A stretch of 39,241 bases of DNA. It comes from a virus. How positions within the stretch are numbered: position 1 is the stretch's first letter; every line of letters begins with the position of its first letter. The stretch is from the IMG/VR virus record IMGVR_UViG_3300022698_000188, positions 1 through 39,241 of that record, one strand, 5' to 3'. The position numbers were made by a program, and so were the translations under genes. The notes beneath the pieces are model-generated. The model searched no databases. It was not told the DNA's origin and was given only the letters and a program-made list of their open reading frames with translations. Positions 14,209 to 21,635 of the stretch are shown piece by piece.

Positions 14209-14504
14209 ACGGGTTCGACCAATACGCCAGGGAGCACCGCCGCCTGGAGATCCTCTCGCTGCTGAGCGAAAGCGCCGGATACCAGGTCAATCACTTGGTG
14301 CTGCGCGAGGCCCTGGGCGGCAGAGGGTACCCGGCCAGTCTAGACGCGGTGGCCGGTGACCTGAATTGGCTCGCCGAACAAGGATTGGTGCAGGTACAGC
14401 AGATCGAGGACATCCGCATCGCCACCCTTACCTCCCGCGGGCAGGACGCAGCCGCCGGCCGCGCCGTCGTGCCGGGCGTCGCCCGCCCGCTGCCCGGCGC
14501 TTGA
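14205..14504 (+). CDS. Mu gp26-like winged-helix protein
   Basis: A 99-aa protein. ILSLLSESAGYQVNHLVLREALGGRGYPASLDAVAGDLNWLAEQGLVQV (about 16-65) is a winged helix-turn-helix typical of the gp26 / VpaChn25_0724-like family of Mu-like phages. A Gly/Ala/Pro tail follows. It overlaps gp25 by 4 nt. The family precedes the small terminase gene, so a role in packaging or late control is possible. Confidence 0.75.
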   Translation: MNGFDQYAREHRRLEILSLLSESAGYQVNHLVLREALGGRGYPASLDAVAGDLNWLAEQGLVQVQQIEDIRIATLTSRGQDAAAGRAVVPGVARPLPGA

Positions 14505-14510
14505 TGAGCC

Positions 14511-15104
14511 ATGGGCCGCCGCTCCAAAGTCCGGTCCGCCCCTGACGCCCTGCGCGAGGCGGTTGACGCCGCCATCCGCGCCGGGTGGACGGTAGACGAG
14601 ATCCACGCCGAAGCCGAGCGGGTGGCCGGCGAGATCGACCTGCCGGAGGACGAAATCCCCAGCCGCTCCAGCCTCGGCCGTTACCGCGCCAGCGTCGAGC
14701 GCCAGATGGAGCACTACCGCCAGGCCCAGCAGCTCGCCTCGGTCTGGGCCGAGCAGCTGCCGGACAACGGCGACGTGGCCCAGCTCACCCGCCAGGTACT
14801 CAGCACCCTGGCGTTCCAGGCGGCCGGCCAAATGTCCGACGACGAAGACATCAACGGCAAAGAGGTCGCCTGGCTGGCTCGGGCGCTGAAGGATATCGCC
14901 ATGTCCAGCCGCATGGACGTGGAGACGCGGGCCAAGATCAAGGCGGAGGCCGCCGAAGAGGCCGCCGAAGAGGCCGCCGCCAAGCTGCGCGAAATGGAGC
15001 ACGAAGACGCCCAAGGCGGCGCCCGCACCCTGGACCCCGAGACCCTGCGCCGCATCCGCGAAGAGGTCTACGGCATCGTGGATGGTCCCGACGATGCGCC
15101 CTGA
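14511..15104 (+). CDS. Mu gp27-like small terminase (DUF3486)
   Basis: A 197-aa protein. The N-terminus MGRRSKVRSAPDALREAVDAAI and SRSSLGRYRASVERQME match DUF3486, the small terminase subunit of Mu-like phages. Two helical stretches follow, one very rich in Ala and Glu (AEAAEEAAEEAAAKLREMEHE, about 145-165). It recognises phage DNA for headful packaging together with the large subunit encoded immediately downstream; the two genes overlap. Confidence 0.85.
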   Translation: MGRRSKVRSAPDALREAVDAAIRAGWTVDEIHAEAERVAGEIDLPEDEIPSRSSLGRYRASVERQMEHYRQAQQLASVWAEQLPDNGDVAQLTRQVLSTLAFQAAGQMSDDEDINGKEVAWLARALKDIAMSSRMDVETRAKIKAEAAEEAAEEAAAKLREMEHEDAQGGARTLDPETLRRIREEVYGIVDGPDDAP

Positions 15105-16515
15105 GATCCGCGACACCCCCGGCAAGCACCACCCCAGCCGCCGCCATGCCGTGCCCCTGCACCGCTACCAGCGGGTGTGGTTTCTGGATCGCAGCCGCTT
15201 CAAGATCGGCATGTTCGCCCGCCAGACGGGCAAGACTTTTACCACGACGCTGGAGATCGTAGACGACTGCTTCGAGGCCGAATCCCAGGGCAAGCGCACC
15301 AAATGGGTCATCCTCTCCCGCGGCGAGCGCCAGGCGCGCGAGGCCATGGAAGCGGTCAAGACCCACTGCAAGGCCTACAGCCTGGCGGTGCATGAGATCG
15401 AGGGGGAGTTCGAGACCGAAAAGGGCGAGACCTACAAGCAATTGGAGGTGATCCTGCCCGGCGGCTCGCGCATCATCGGCCTACCCGCCAACCCCGACAC
15501 CGCCCGCGGCTTCAGCGCCAACGTCTATCTCGACGAGTTCGCGTTTCACCAAGACAGCCGAGCGATCTGGAAGGCGCTGTTCCCGGTCATCTCCGCCGGC
15601 TTCAAGATCCGCATCACCAGCACCCCCAACGGCAAAAGCAATAAGTTCTATGACCTGGTGACCGGCAAGTCCAAGGTGTGGAGCCGCCATCAGACCGATA
15701 TCTACCAGGCCGTGGAAGACGGTCTGGAGCGCGACATCGAAGAGCTGCGAGAAGGCCTGGACGACGCCGACGCCTGGCAGCAGGAGTACGAGCTCAAATG
15801 GCTCGACGAGGCCTCAGCCTGGCTCCCCTACGACCTGATATCCACCGTAGAGCACGAACAGGCCGGCGACCCCGAGCAGTACCAGGGTGGCCCCTGCTAC
15901 GTCGGCAACGACATCGCCCGCAAGCACGATCTTTGGGTCGCCTGGGTGTGGGAGAAGATCGGCGACGTGCTCTGGACCCGGGAGATCAGCATCCTCAAGG
16001 GCGCCAGCTTTGCCGAGCAGGACGCGGAGCTGGACCGCATCATGGACAAATACCGCGTGGTCCGCCTCTGCATGGATCAGACCGGCATGGGCGAAAAGCC
16101 GGTGGAAGACGCCCAGCGTCGCTACGGCGAGCACCGGGTGGAAGGGATCATGTTCACCGGCCCCAATAAACACCTGCTGGCCCGGGTCGGCAAAGAGGCG
16201 TTCCAAGACCGTACCTGCCGCATCCCCCAGGGTGACCCCAGGCTGCGGGCCGATCTGCACTCCCTGAAAAAGATCCAGACCGAGACCGGTGCCCCCCGCT
16301 TCCTGGCCGAGTCCGACGAGGCCACCGACAGCCACGCCGACCGCGCCTGGAGCGGCTTTCTCGGCCTGCAGGCGGCCAACGATCCGGAGTGGTCTTCCGA
16401 ATGGGAAAGCGCTCCCCGGAGTGATTCCTGGACCGGCGGCCGACGGGCTGACGACGACAACCCCGACAACCCCGCCGACACCGGCGGCCTGAGCTTCGGA
16501 GGCGCCGCATGGTGA
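15094..16515 (+). CDS. terL: Large terminase subunit (Mu gp28-like)
   Basis: 473 aa from MRPEIRDT; an ATG four codons upstream (15082) is equally possible, and neither has a strong ribosome site. Numbering from the upstream ATG, Walker A is ARQTGKT (46-52) and Walker B is VYLDE (148-152). The RNase H-like nuclease has D277 (VGNDIARKHD), D332 (CMDQTGMG) and D416/D420 (DSHAD). It translocates DNA into the capsid and cuts it after a headful. The C-terminal 50 residues are acidic and disordered (RRADDDNPDNPADT). Confidence 0.92.
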   Translation: MRPEIRDTPGKHHPSRRHAVPLHRYQRVWFLDRSRFKIGMFARQTGKTFTTTLEIVDDCFEAESQGKRTKWVILSRGERQAREAMEAVKTHCKAYSLAVHEIEGEFETEKGETYKQLEVILPGGSRIIGLPANPDTARGFSANVYLDEFAFHQDSRAIWKALFPVISAGFKIRITSTPNGKSNKFYDLVTGKSKVWSRHQTDIYQAVEDGLERDIEELREGLDDADAWQQEYELKWLDEASAWLPYDLISTVEHEQAGDPEQYQGGPCYVGNDIARKHDLWVAWVWEKIGDVLWTREISILKGASFAEQDAELDRIMDKYRVVRLCMDQTGMGEKPVEDAQRRYGEHRVEGIMFTGPNKHLLARVGKEAFQDRTCRIPQGDPRLRADLHSLKKIQTETGAPRFLAESDEATDSHADRAWSGFLGLQAANDPEWSSEWESAPRSDSWTGGRRADDDNPDNPADTGGLSFGGAAW

Positions 16516-16676
16516 CCCGCGGGCCCGGTCTGCACATTCGCCAGATCGACGTAGGCGAGGACCTGTGGGAGATGGATGCCAATTCCGACCGGTATTGGCC
16601 TCGCTGCATGGCCATCAAAACGCTTGCCTGGTTCGCCTGTGGGCACCCCAGGTTCTACCGCTGGCGGTGGATATGA
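16509..16676 (+). CDS. Small protein between terminase and portal
   Basis: A 55-aa protein starting at an ATG that overlaps the terminase stop by 7 nt. It reads MVTRGPGLHIRQIDVGEDLW, continues ANSDRYWPRCMAIKTLAWFA and ends RWRWI. It is rich in Trp and Arg. No family recognised. Coupling to terL and use of the whole gap make it credible, but it is short. Confidence 0.5.
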   Translation: MVTRGPGLHIRQIDVGEDLWEMDANSDRYWPRCMAIKTLAWFACGHPRFYRWRWI

Positions 16677-16701
16677 GTCGCGCAGCATTCGGAGAGACCC
16701 C

Positions 16702-18312
16702 ATGGCAGTAACCATAAAATCCCTCGTCCGCCGCCTCTTCGGCCCCGCCGCCGATCAGGCTGTGACCGAGCAGCAGACCGACCAGGCCGAGCAGCGCTCC
16801 ATGGTGGGCCAGCTCAAGCGCGAATTTGCCGAGCACCCCTCCAAGGGCCTCACGCCTGCCCGGCTCTACCAGATCCTGGAGAGCGCAGAACAGGGCGATA
16901 TCAAGGCGCAGCACGAGCTGTACGCCGACATGGAGGAGAAGGACCCCCAGATCCAATCGGACCTGGGCAAGCGCCGCTTGGCCGCGGCGGAGCTGGAGTG
17001 GCAGATCGTCCCGCCGGACGGCGCCAACCGCGCCGAGCGCAAGGCCGCCGATCAGGCCGCCGAGGCGTTTTCCGGGCTGGAGGTGGAAGACTTGATCATC
17101 GAGCTGGGCGACGGCATCGGCCACGGCTGGGTCAACCTGGAGCTGCCCTGGGACCGCGAGGGCGATACCCGGGTGATAGAGCAGCCCATCCATAGGCCCC
17201 ACGGCTGGTTCCGGCTGGACCCCGAAGACCAGAACCGGCTGCGTCTGCGCGACGGTTCCGCCTTCGGCGCCGAGCTGTGGCCACTGGGGTGGATCGAGCA
17301 CCGGCACAAGGCCAAGAGCGGCTACCTCTCTCGCCTGGGCCTGATGCGTACCCTGGCGTGGCCCTACCTGTTCCAAAACTACGCCCTGGGCGACCTGGCC
17401 GAGCTGCTGGAGCTGCTGGGCATCCCGGCCCGGCTCGGTCGCTACCCCGCCAACGCCACCGACAAGGAGAAAGCGACCTTGTTGAAGGCGGTCACCAGCC
17501 TGGGCCACTCGGCGGCCGGCATCATCCCGCGTGAGATGGAGATCGAATACCTGGACGCGGCCAACAGTACCCAGGACCTCTACTCGGTAATGCTCGAATG
17601 GTGCGAACGATCCAAAAGCAAAGCCATCCTCGGCGGTACCCTGACCACCGGCACCGACGCCGGCGCCGGCGCCTACGCCCTGGGCGAGGTGCACGAGCGG
17701 GGGCTCCAGAGCCTGGTATCCAGCGACTGCCGCCAGCATGCCGGCTCCATTCGCCGCTACATCCTCTGGCCCATGGCGGCCATGAACTTTGGTATCACCG
17801 ACCGGCGCCGGGCACCGCGGTTCTATATCGACACCGGCGAGGCGGAAGACTTCAAGCTGCTGGCAGAGACCCTGCCCATCTTCGTCGAGATGGGCGCCCG
17901 CATCTCTCAGCGCTGGTTCCACGACAAGACCAAGATCCCGGAGGCAGGCAAGGGCGAGCCGGTGCTCGGCCCCGCCGCCAAGGCGCCGGCGGCCCCGCCG
18001 GAAACGGCGGCCCTCAAGGGCGAGACCAAGCCTACCGACCCTGCCGAGCAGTCCCTGGACACGCTCCAGCCCCCCGACCCCACCGCCCTCCAGCGCCAGG
18101 CCGAGGCCCTGCTGGCACCGATCCTGGGCGAAGGGGCCGCCCCCGCCGCCCTGATGGCCGCCGCCGCAGAAGGCGAGGAGGCGTTGCTGGCCCACTTGGC
18201 CGGGCTCTACCCGCAGATGGACGGGGCGGAGCTGGAGGAGCAGCTGGCGAAAATGATTTTCATCTCCGAGCTGTGGGGACAGATTCAAGCCGACCAGGAG
18301 GCCGAGACATGA
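16702..18312 (+). CDS. Portal protein (Mu gp29-like, DUF935)
   Basis: A 536-aa protein starting MAVTIKSLVRRLF, with GGAGAG 6-7 nt upstream. Family features include TPARLYQILESAEQGDIKAQHELYADMEEKDPQIQSDLGKR (about 48-90), EWQIVPP, HGWFRLDPEDQNRLRL, and the closing part with GTLTTGTDAGAGAYALGEVHE (about 310-332). This is the DUF935 portal of Mu-like phages, the dodecameric ring through which DNA is packaged and where the tail attaches. The last 130 residues are a low-complexity Ala/Pro/Glu tail. Confidence 0.92.
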   Translation: MAVTIKSLVRRLFGPAADQAVTEQQTDQAEQRSMVGQLKREFAEHPSKGLTPARLYQILESAEQGDIKAQHELYADMEEKDPQIQSDLGKRRLAAAELEWQIVPPDGANRAERKAADQAAEAFSGLEVEDLIIELGDGIGHGWVNLELPWDREGDTRVIEQPIHRPHGWFRLDPEDQNRLRLRDGSAFGAELWPLGWIEHRHKAKSGYLSRLGLMRTLAWPYLFQNYALGDLAELLELLGIPARLGRYPANATDKEKATLLKAVTSLGHSAAGIIPREMEIEYLDAANSTQDLYSVMLEWCERSKSKAILGGTLTTGTDAGAGAYALGEVHERGLQSLVSSDCRQHAGSIRRYILWPMAAMNFGITDRRRAPRFYIDTGEAEDFKLLAETLPIFVEMGARISQRWFHDKTKIPEAGKGEPVLGPAAKAPAAPPETAALKGETKPTDPAEQSLDTLQPPDPTALQRQAEALLAPILGEGAAPAALMAAAAEGEEALLAHLAGLYPQMDGAELEEQLAKMIFISELWGQIQADQEAET

Positions 18313-18902
18313 AGCGAAAAGAGATCATCCGCATACAAGAGCGTGTCGGCACGATTCCGGACGGGTTCTGGGGGCCGAAGTCCATCGCCGCCTGCCAGGC
18401 CCATCTGCGCCGTCTCATGCCCGACGACAACCCTTTTCCGCACCAGGGCACGCGGGCATTCGACCAATTCTACGGTCCCCACGGCGTACCCCGCGGCTAC
18501 ACCCCGCCGGGCAAAAACTTCCGCCTGCCGTTCGCGATCTACTACGGCAACACCCCGGTGCGCAGTCTCACAGCCCACGCACGCTGCGCCGACAGCCTGC
18601 AACGCGCTTTCGAGCGCCTGGCCGAGGTCTACCCCGACGAAAAGTCCCGCCGGGCCGCAGGCATCCTCACCTACGCCGGCCTCTACAACCCCCGCCGGAT
18701 GCGCGGCGCCCGGGCCTGGAGCCTGCACGCCTGGCGCTGCGCCATCGACCTGGACCCCGCCAGAAATCGTAATAGATCGGCCTGGCCGGTACGCTCAAGC
18801 ATGCCTATTGAGGTCATGGAGTGTTTCGCCCGCGAAGGTTGGCTCTCCGCCGGCGCCTTCTGGGGCCGGGATGCCATGCACTTCCAGGCCACCGCGCCAT
18901 GA
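18309..18902 (+). CDS. Endolysin, peptidoglycan-binding plus M15 peptidase
   Basis: A 197-aa protein. Residues 5-35 (EIIRIQERVGTIPDGFWGPKSIAACQAHL) form a peptidoglycan-binding-like repeat. Residues 85-197 form an M15-type (VanY/endolysin) zinc peptidase with S138-x-H140-x6-D147 (SLHAWRCAID) and D188-x-x-H191 (WGRDAMHF). Ligands would be H140, D147 and H191. M15 endolysins cut L-Ala-D-Glu or related peptide bonds in the wall. There is no signal peptide, so export depends on the holin. Overlaps with both neighbours are 4 nt. It lies inside the head gene cluster, about 4.4 kb from the holin. Confidence 0.82.
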   Translation: MKRKEIIRIQERVGTIPDGFWGPKSIAACQAHLRRLMPDDNPFPHQGTRAFDQFYGPHGVPRGYTPPGKNFRLPFAIYYGNTPVRSLTAHARCADSLQRAFERLAEVYPDEKSRRAAGILTYAGLYNPRRMRGARAWSLHAWRCAIDLDPARNRNRSAWPVRSSMPIEVMECFAREGWLSAGAFWGRDAMHFQATAP

Positions 18903-19168
18903 TGGATCTGCTGCCGTCCTGCGGCTGGTGTCGCTACTGGGATGCTTCGGCACGGCCGGTGCGCGCAAAGAGCGGGCGCGTGATGTACGGGCTGGGGTAT
19001 ACGTGTACCTACCCCTACCCGCTGCCTGGGGATGCTCCCGCGTGCGTAAAACGGCGCCCGATGTGCGCTCACGACGGGATCGGTTGCGGTCATTTCCAAG
19101 TAGGCACCCCTAACAGCGCCGGTCGGCCGCTGGACGCACTGGCCCAGGCACTGATGAGAGATGCCTGA
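18899..19168 (+). CDS. Small cysteine-rich protein
   Basis: An 89-aa protein starting MMDLLPSCGWCRYW, overlapping the endolysin stop by 4 nt and the gpF start by 8 nt. Cysteines occur as CGWC, TC, AC, MC and GC (RRPMCAHDGIGCGHF), enough for one or two zinc sites. Alternatively it could be a lysis accessory protein; no signal peptide or lipobox is present, so it is not a clear spanin. Function unknown. Confidence 0.6.
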   Translation: MMDLLPSCGWCRYWDASARPVRAKSGRVMYGLGYTCTYPYPLPGDAPACVKRRPMCAHDGIGCGHFQVGTPNSAGRPLDALAQALMRDA

Positions 19169-20555
19169 TCTAGACCTCTCCGCCGTCTTTCGCCTGCAGC
19201 CGAAAGAGATCGTCGCCTGGTTCGAAGCCAAGGGCTACCAGGTCACCGGCGACTGGTGGGAGCTCTGGCAAGAGGCCCATGCCCGCAAATTCACCGTCGC
19301 CCACCTGGCCCGCCTCGACCTGCTCAAGGACGTGGCCGCCGAGGTAGGCAAGATCTACCGCGACGGCATGACCGAGCGGGAGTTCCTCCAGGAGCTGGAG
19401 CCGCGCCTCAGAAAGGCCGGCTGGTGGGGCAAGACGGAGCTGGAGGACGGCCGCATCGTCCGGCTTGGATCGATCCACCGGCTGAAAACCATTTACCGCA
19501 CCAACAAGCGCACCGCCTACAACGCCGGGCGCTACCGCGAGCAAGTAGAGCGGGCCAAGTCTCGCCCTTACTGGCAGTACATCGCGGTCATGGACAGCCG
19601 TACCCGTCCAGATCACGCCGCGCTCAACGGGAAAATATTCAGATGGGACGACCCTATCTGGAACTGGCTCTACCCCCCCAACGGCTGGGGCTGCCGCTGC
19701 CGGGTGCGTGCGCTCTCCGAGGCCTACGTCAAGCGCCATGGGCTGGTAGTCTCCAGCTCCGAAGGGCAACTGGAGCAGGTCATGCAGCAGGTGGGCGTGG
19801 ACAAATCCACCGGAGAGGTGATCGAGCGCCCCGGCGTCAAATGGACCGACCCGGTTACCGGCGACGTGCTGCTGCCGGACCCGGGGTGGAGCTACAACCC
19901 GGGGCAAAAAGGCCCCGGCGACCTTTCCGAGCGGCTGCGCAAGCAGGCCGAGCACCTGGGTATCGATCTGCCCAAGCCCTTGCTCGACCTGCTGCGCCGC
20001 CGCCGTGGCCCCCGGCCGGCCGACGCTCAAGCCCTGACGTCCCAGGCCCGCGCCGCCGGTGTGGCCCCGGCGCTATTGGGGGACACTGCCGCACTACGTC
20101 AGGTGCTATCCTACAGTCAGGCCTTGGGCAACCCGGATATTGCGCGCATGATCAGCGCCGGCGGCCTACACGGGTCGGCGGTGCTGGCCCATGAGTTGGC
20201 GGAGATCCGCGCCCTGTTCGACAGTGGCTTAGACTGGGCCGATACCGCCGTCATGCGCCAAGTCAAGGCGGATTTTCTCCGGGCGAAAGAACAGCACCGC
20301 CCGGAACTGGCCCCCTGGCACTTGGCCGGTCTGCGCGCCGAGATCGACCACGCCCGCACGGGGCTTGCTCTCAGGGGTATCCAGGCCACCGAGGCGGAGG
20401 TGGCCCGGGCGTTGTACGATGGCATGCACCGCACGGGCCTCGAAGCACTGGTTTACGAGTTGGAAGCGATAGAGGTCAAATGGCCGAAACAGATCAATCC
20501 CAACCGGCTGAAGGAGCTGCTCCATGCGCTGGCGCTACCGCACCCTGAAAGTTGA
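19161..20555 (+). CDS. gpF-like head morphogenesis protein with extra C-terminal domain
   Basis: A 464-aa protein. The first 270 residues match the Mu gpF / SPP1 gp7 family: an N-terminal helical part, then TIYRTNKRTAYNAGRYRE, the AVMDSRTRPDHAALNGKIF block (about 140-160) and WLYPPNGWGCRCRVRAL (about 172-188). Mu gpF is a minor head protein injected or needed for capsid assembly. Residues about 285-464 form a separate helical domain containing AVLAHELAEIRALFDSG and LAPWHLAGLRAEIDHA. I do not recognise that domain; its HE pairs are worth examining. Confidence 0.85.
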   Translation: MPDLDLSAVFRLQPKEIVAWFEAKGYQVTGDWWELWQEAHARKFTVAHLARLDLLKDVAAEVGKIYRDGMTEREFLQELEPRLRKAGWWGKTELEDGRIVRLGSIHRLKTIYRTNKRTAYNAGRYREQVERAKSRPYWQYIAVMDSRTRPDHAALNGKIFRWDDPIWNWLYPPNGWGCRCRVRALSEAYVKRHGLVVSSSEGQLEQVMQQVGVDKSTGEVIERPGVKWTDPVTGDVLLPDPGWSYNPGQKGPGDLSERLRKQAEHLGIDLPKPLLDLLRRRRGPRPADAQALTSQARAAGVAPALLGDTAALRQVLSYSQALGNPDIARMISAGGLHGSAVLAHELAEIRALFDSGLDWADTAVMRQVKADFLRAKEQHRPELAPWHLAGLRAEIDHARTGLALRGIQATEAEVARALYDGMHRTGLEALVYELEAIEVKWPKQINPNRLKELLHALALPHPES

Positions 20556-20841
20556 GTCCGAGCTGATCGGGCTGCTGGTGCAGCCCGCCGACACCAGCGA
20601 GCCGGCCCACGTGGAGCCCGCGCGGACGGTGCTGGAGGCGTGGCCGGCGGCCCCGTTGCGCCCGGTGGATCTGGCCGAGCTGCTGCCGGTCGACGTGGCG
20701 GAAGACCGCTACCGTCCCGAGTACCTCTCCTTGGGGCCGGTACGGGAGGCCGGAGACCTGCCGGCCGGCGATGGGCGCGAGGAGATCATCGCACACGCCG
20801 CGCGTTGGCGAGAGATCGTAAAGGAGGAGCGGCGTGCCTGA
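20524..20841 (+). CDS. Small head-region protein of unknown function
   Basis: A 105-aa protein starting MRWRYRTLKVESELIGLLVQ, overlapping the end of gpF by 32 nt and gpG by 8 nt. Its middle is rich in Pro and Ala (AAPLRPVDLAELLPVDVAEDRYRPEYLSLGPV) and its end is charged. No family recognised. The overlaps and lack of alternative coding support it. Confidence 0.62.
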   Translation: MRWRYRTLKVESELIGLLVQPADTSEPAHVEPARTVLEAWPAAPLRPVDLAELLPVDVAEDRYRPEYLSLGPVREAGDLPAGDGREEIIAHAARWREIVKEERRA

Positions 20842-21370
20842 GCGCGATGCCAGAGGGCGATTTGTCCGGGCCGGCACTGGAGCGGGGCCGGCGGATGCGC
20901 CGGTATCTGTAGAGCTCCAATCCGCTGAGGTCACCCGCTACCTTTCCCGCCTCCAGGCCCGCCTCGGCGACCTCACCCCCCTGATGCGCGACATCGCCGG
21001 GGTGCTGGAGGACACCGCCCAGCAAGCGTTCGCGGACGAGTCCGACCCGGTCACCGGCGAGCCCTGGACGCCCCTGGGCCACAACGCTGCCAGTGAGGCC
21101 TACGTCCACCGCCCCGTCGACAAGGGCGGGCGCGGCGGCGACTACCACCCGGTTCTGCAGCGCGAAGGGGATATGGCCAAGCCAACCACCGACCACGGCA
21201 GCGACTACGCCCTGGTGGGTTGGAACGACCCCCAGGCCGCCCGGCAGAATTTCGGCGACGAGGACTACGAGGAGACCAAAAAAGGCATCCCTCCACGACC
21301 CTTTGCCGGCCTCTCCGAGGACGGCGAGCAGGAGATCTACGACCTGGGGGAGCGTTACATGCTCGGGTAG
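20834..21370 (+). CDS. gpG-like virion morphogenesis / tail completion protein
   Basis: A 178-aa protein with a GTG start preceded by AAGGAGG. The phage virion morphogenesis family (gpG of Mu, gpS of P2) is recognised by RDIAGVLEDTAQQAFADESDPVTGEPWTPL (about 56-85) and IPPRPFAGLSEDGEQEI (about 151-168). The protein is thought to complete or join tails. It is the last gene before a 265-nt gap that holds a hairpin and the second late promoter. Residues 10-25 are a disordered Gly/Ala linker. Confidence 0.82.
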   Translation: MPERDARGRFVRAGTGAGPADAPVSVELQSAEVTRYLSRLQARLGDLTPLMRDIAGVLEDTAQQAFADESDPVTGEPWTPLGHNAASEAYVHRPVDKGGRGGDYHPVLQREGDMAKPTTDHGSDYALVGWNDPQAARQNFGDEDYEETKKGIPPRPFAGLSEDGEQEIYDLGERYMLG

Positions 21371-21514
21371 GGCCTGAGACGCCCGGGAAAGCGTTTCGAA
21401 ACCCGACGCCGGCCTTTCCGAAGGTCGTCGCACCGCCAACCGCCTCGACGCCGTAGAACGGCTCTCAGAGGCTCTCTCGTCAGACAAAGCCCATCAAACT
21501 ACCACACCACCCCG

Positions 21515-21545
21515 AGCCCGGCCGCTGGCTGCAGCGTCCCGGGCT
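21515..21545. terminator. Strong hairpin ending the first late transcription unit
   Basis: AGCCCGG (21515-21521) pairs with CCGGGCT (21539-21545). Inside, CGCTG (21523-21527) pairs with CAGCG (21532-21536) around GCTG. No T tract follows, so it may slow or end transcription only with help from factors. It lies between gpG and the second late dyad. The gap 21371-21635 holds no gene that I can support; it also has a GTTTCGAAAC palindrome at 21393-21402. Confidence 0.4.
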
Positions 21546-21577
21546 GTGATAGCCTGATCCCACTCACCCCTCTCGCC

Positions 21578-21602
21578 GCACAGTGACACCCTGTCACCGT
21601 GC
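21578..21602. promoter_or_regulatory. 25-bp dyad, candidate Mor-type activator site of the second late operon
   Basis: All 25 bases are identical to 13086-13110. Its centre is 46 nt before the ATG at 21636. TACAGT (21622-21627) is a fair -10, predicting a start near 21634, so the message would be almost leaderless. GGGTCCG (21615-21621) and CGGACCC (21629-21635) form a 7-bp inverted repeat around that -10. The place corresponds to PI of Mu, upstream of the protease/scaffold gene. Confidence 0.65.
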
Positions 21603-21635
21603 CGCGCCGCGCCCGGGTCCGTACAGTGCGGACCC

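Noticed and set aside
16615-18288. Minus-strand frame of 557 codons opposite the portal gene
   Set aside because: Shadow of the DUF935 portal, low-complexity Gly/Leu/Gln product.
17598-18902. Extended frame of 434 codons ending with the endolysin
   Set aside because: The first 237 codons are an out-of-frame reading of the portal; ATG 18309 with portal overlap is the sensible start.
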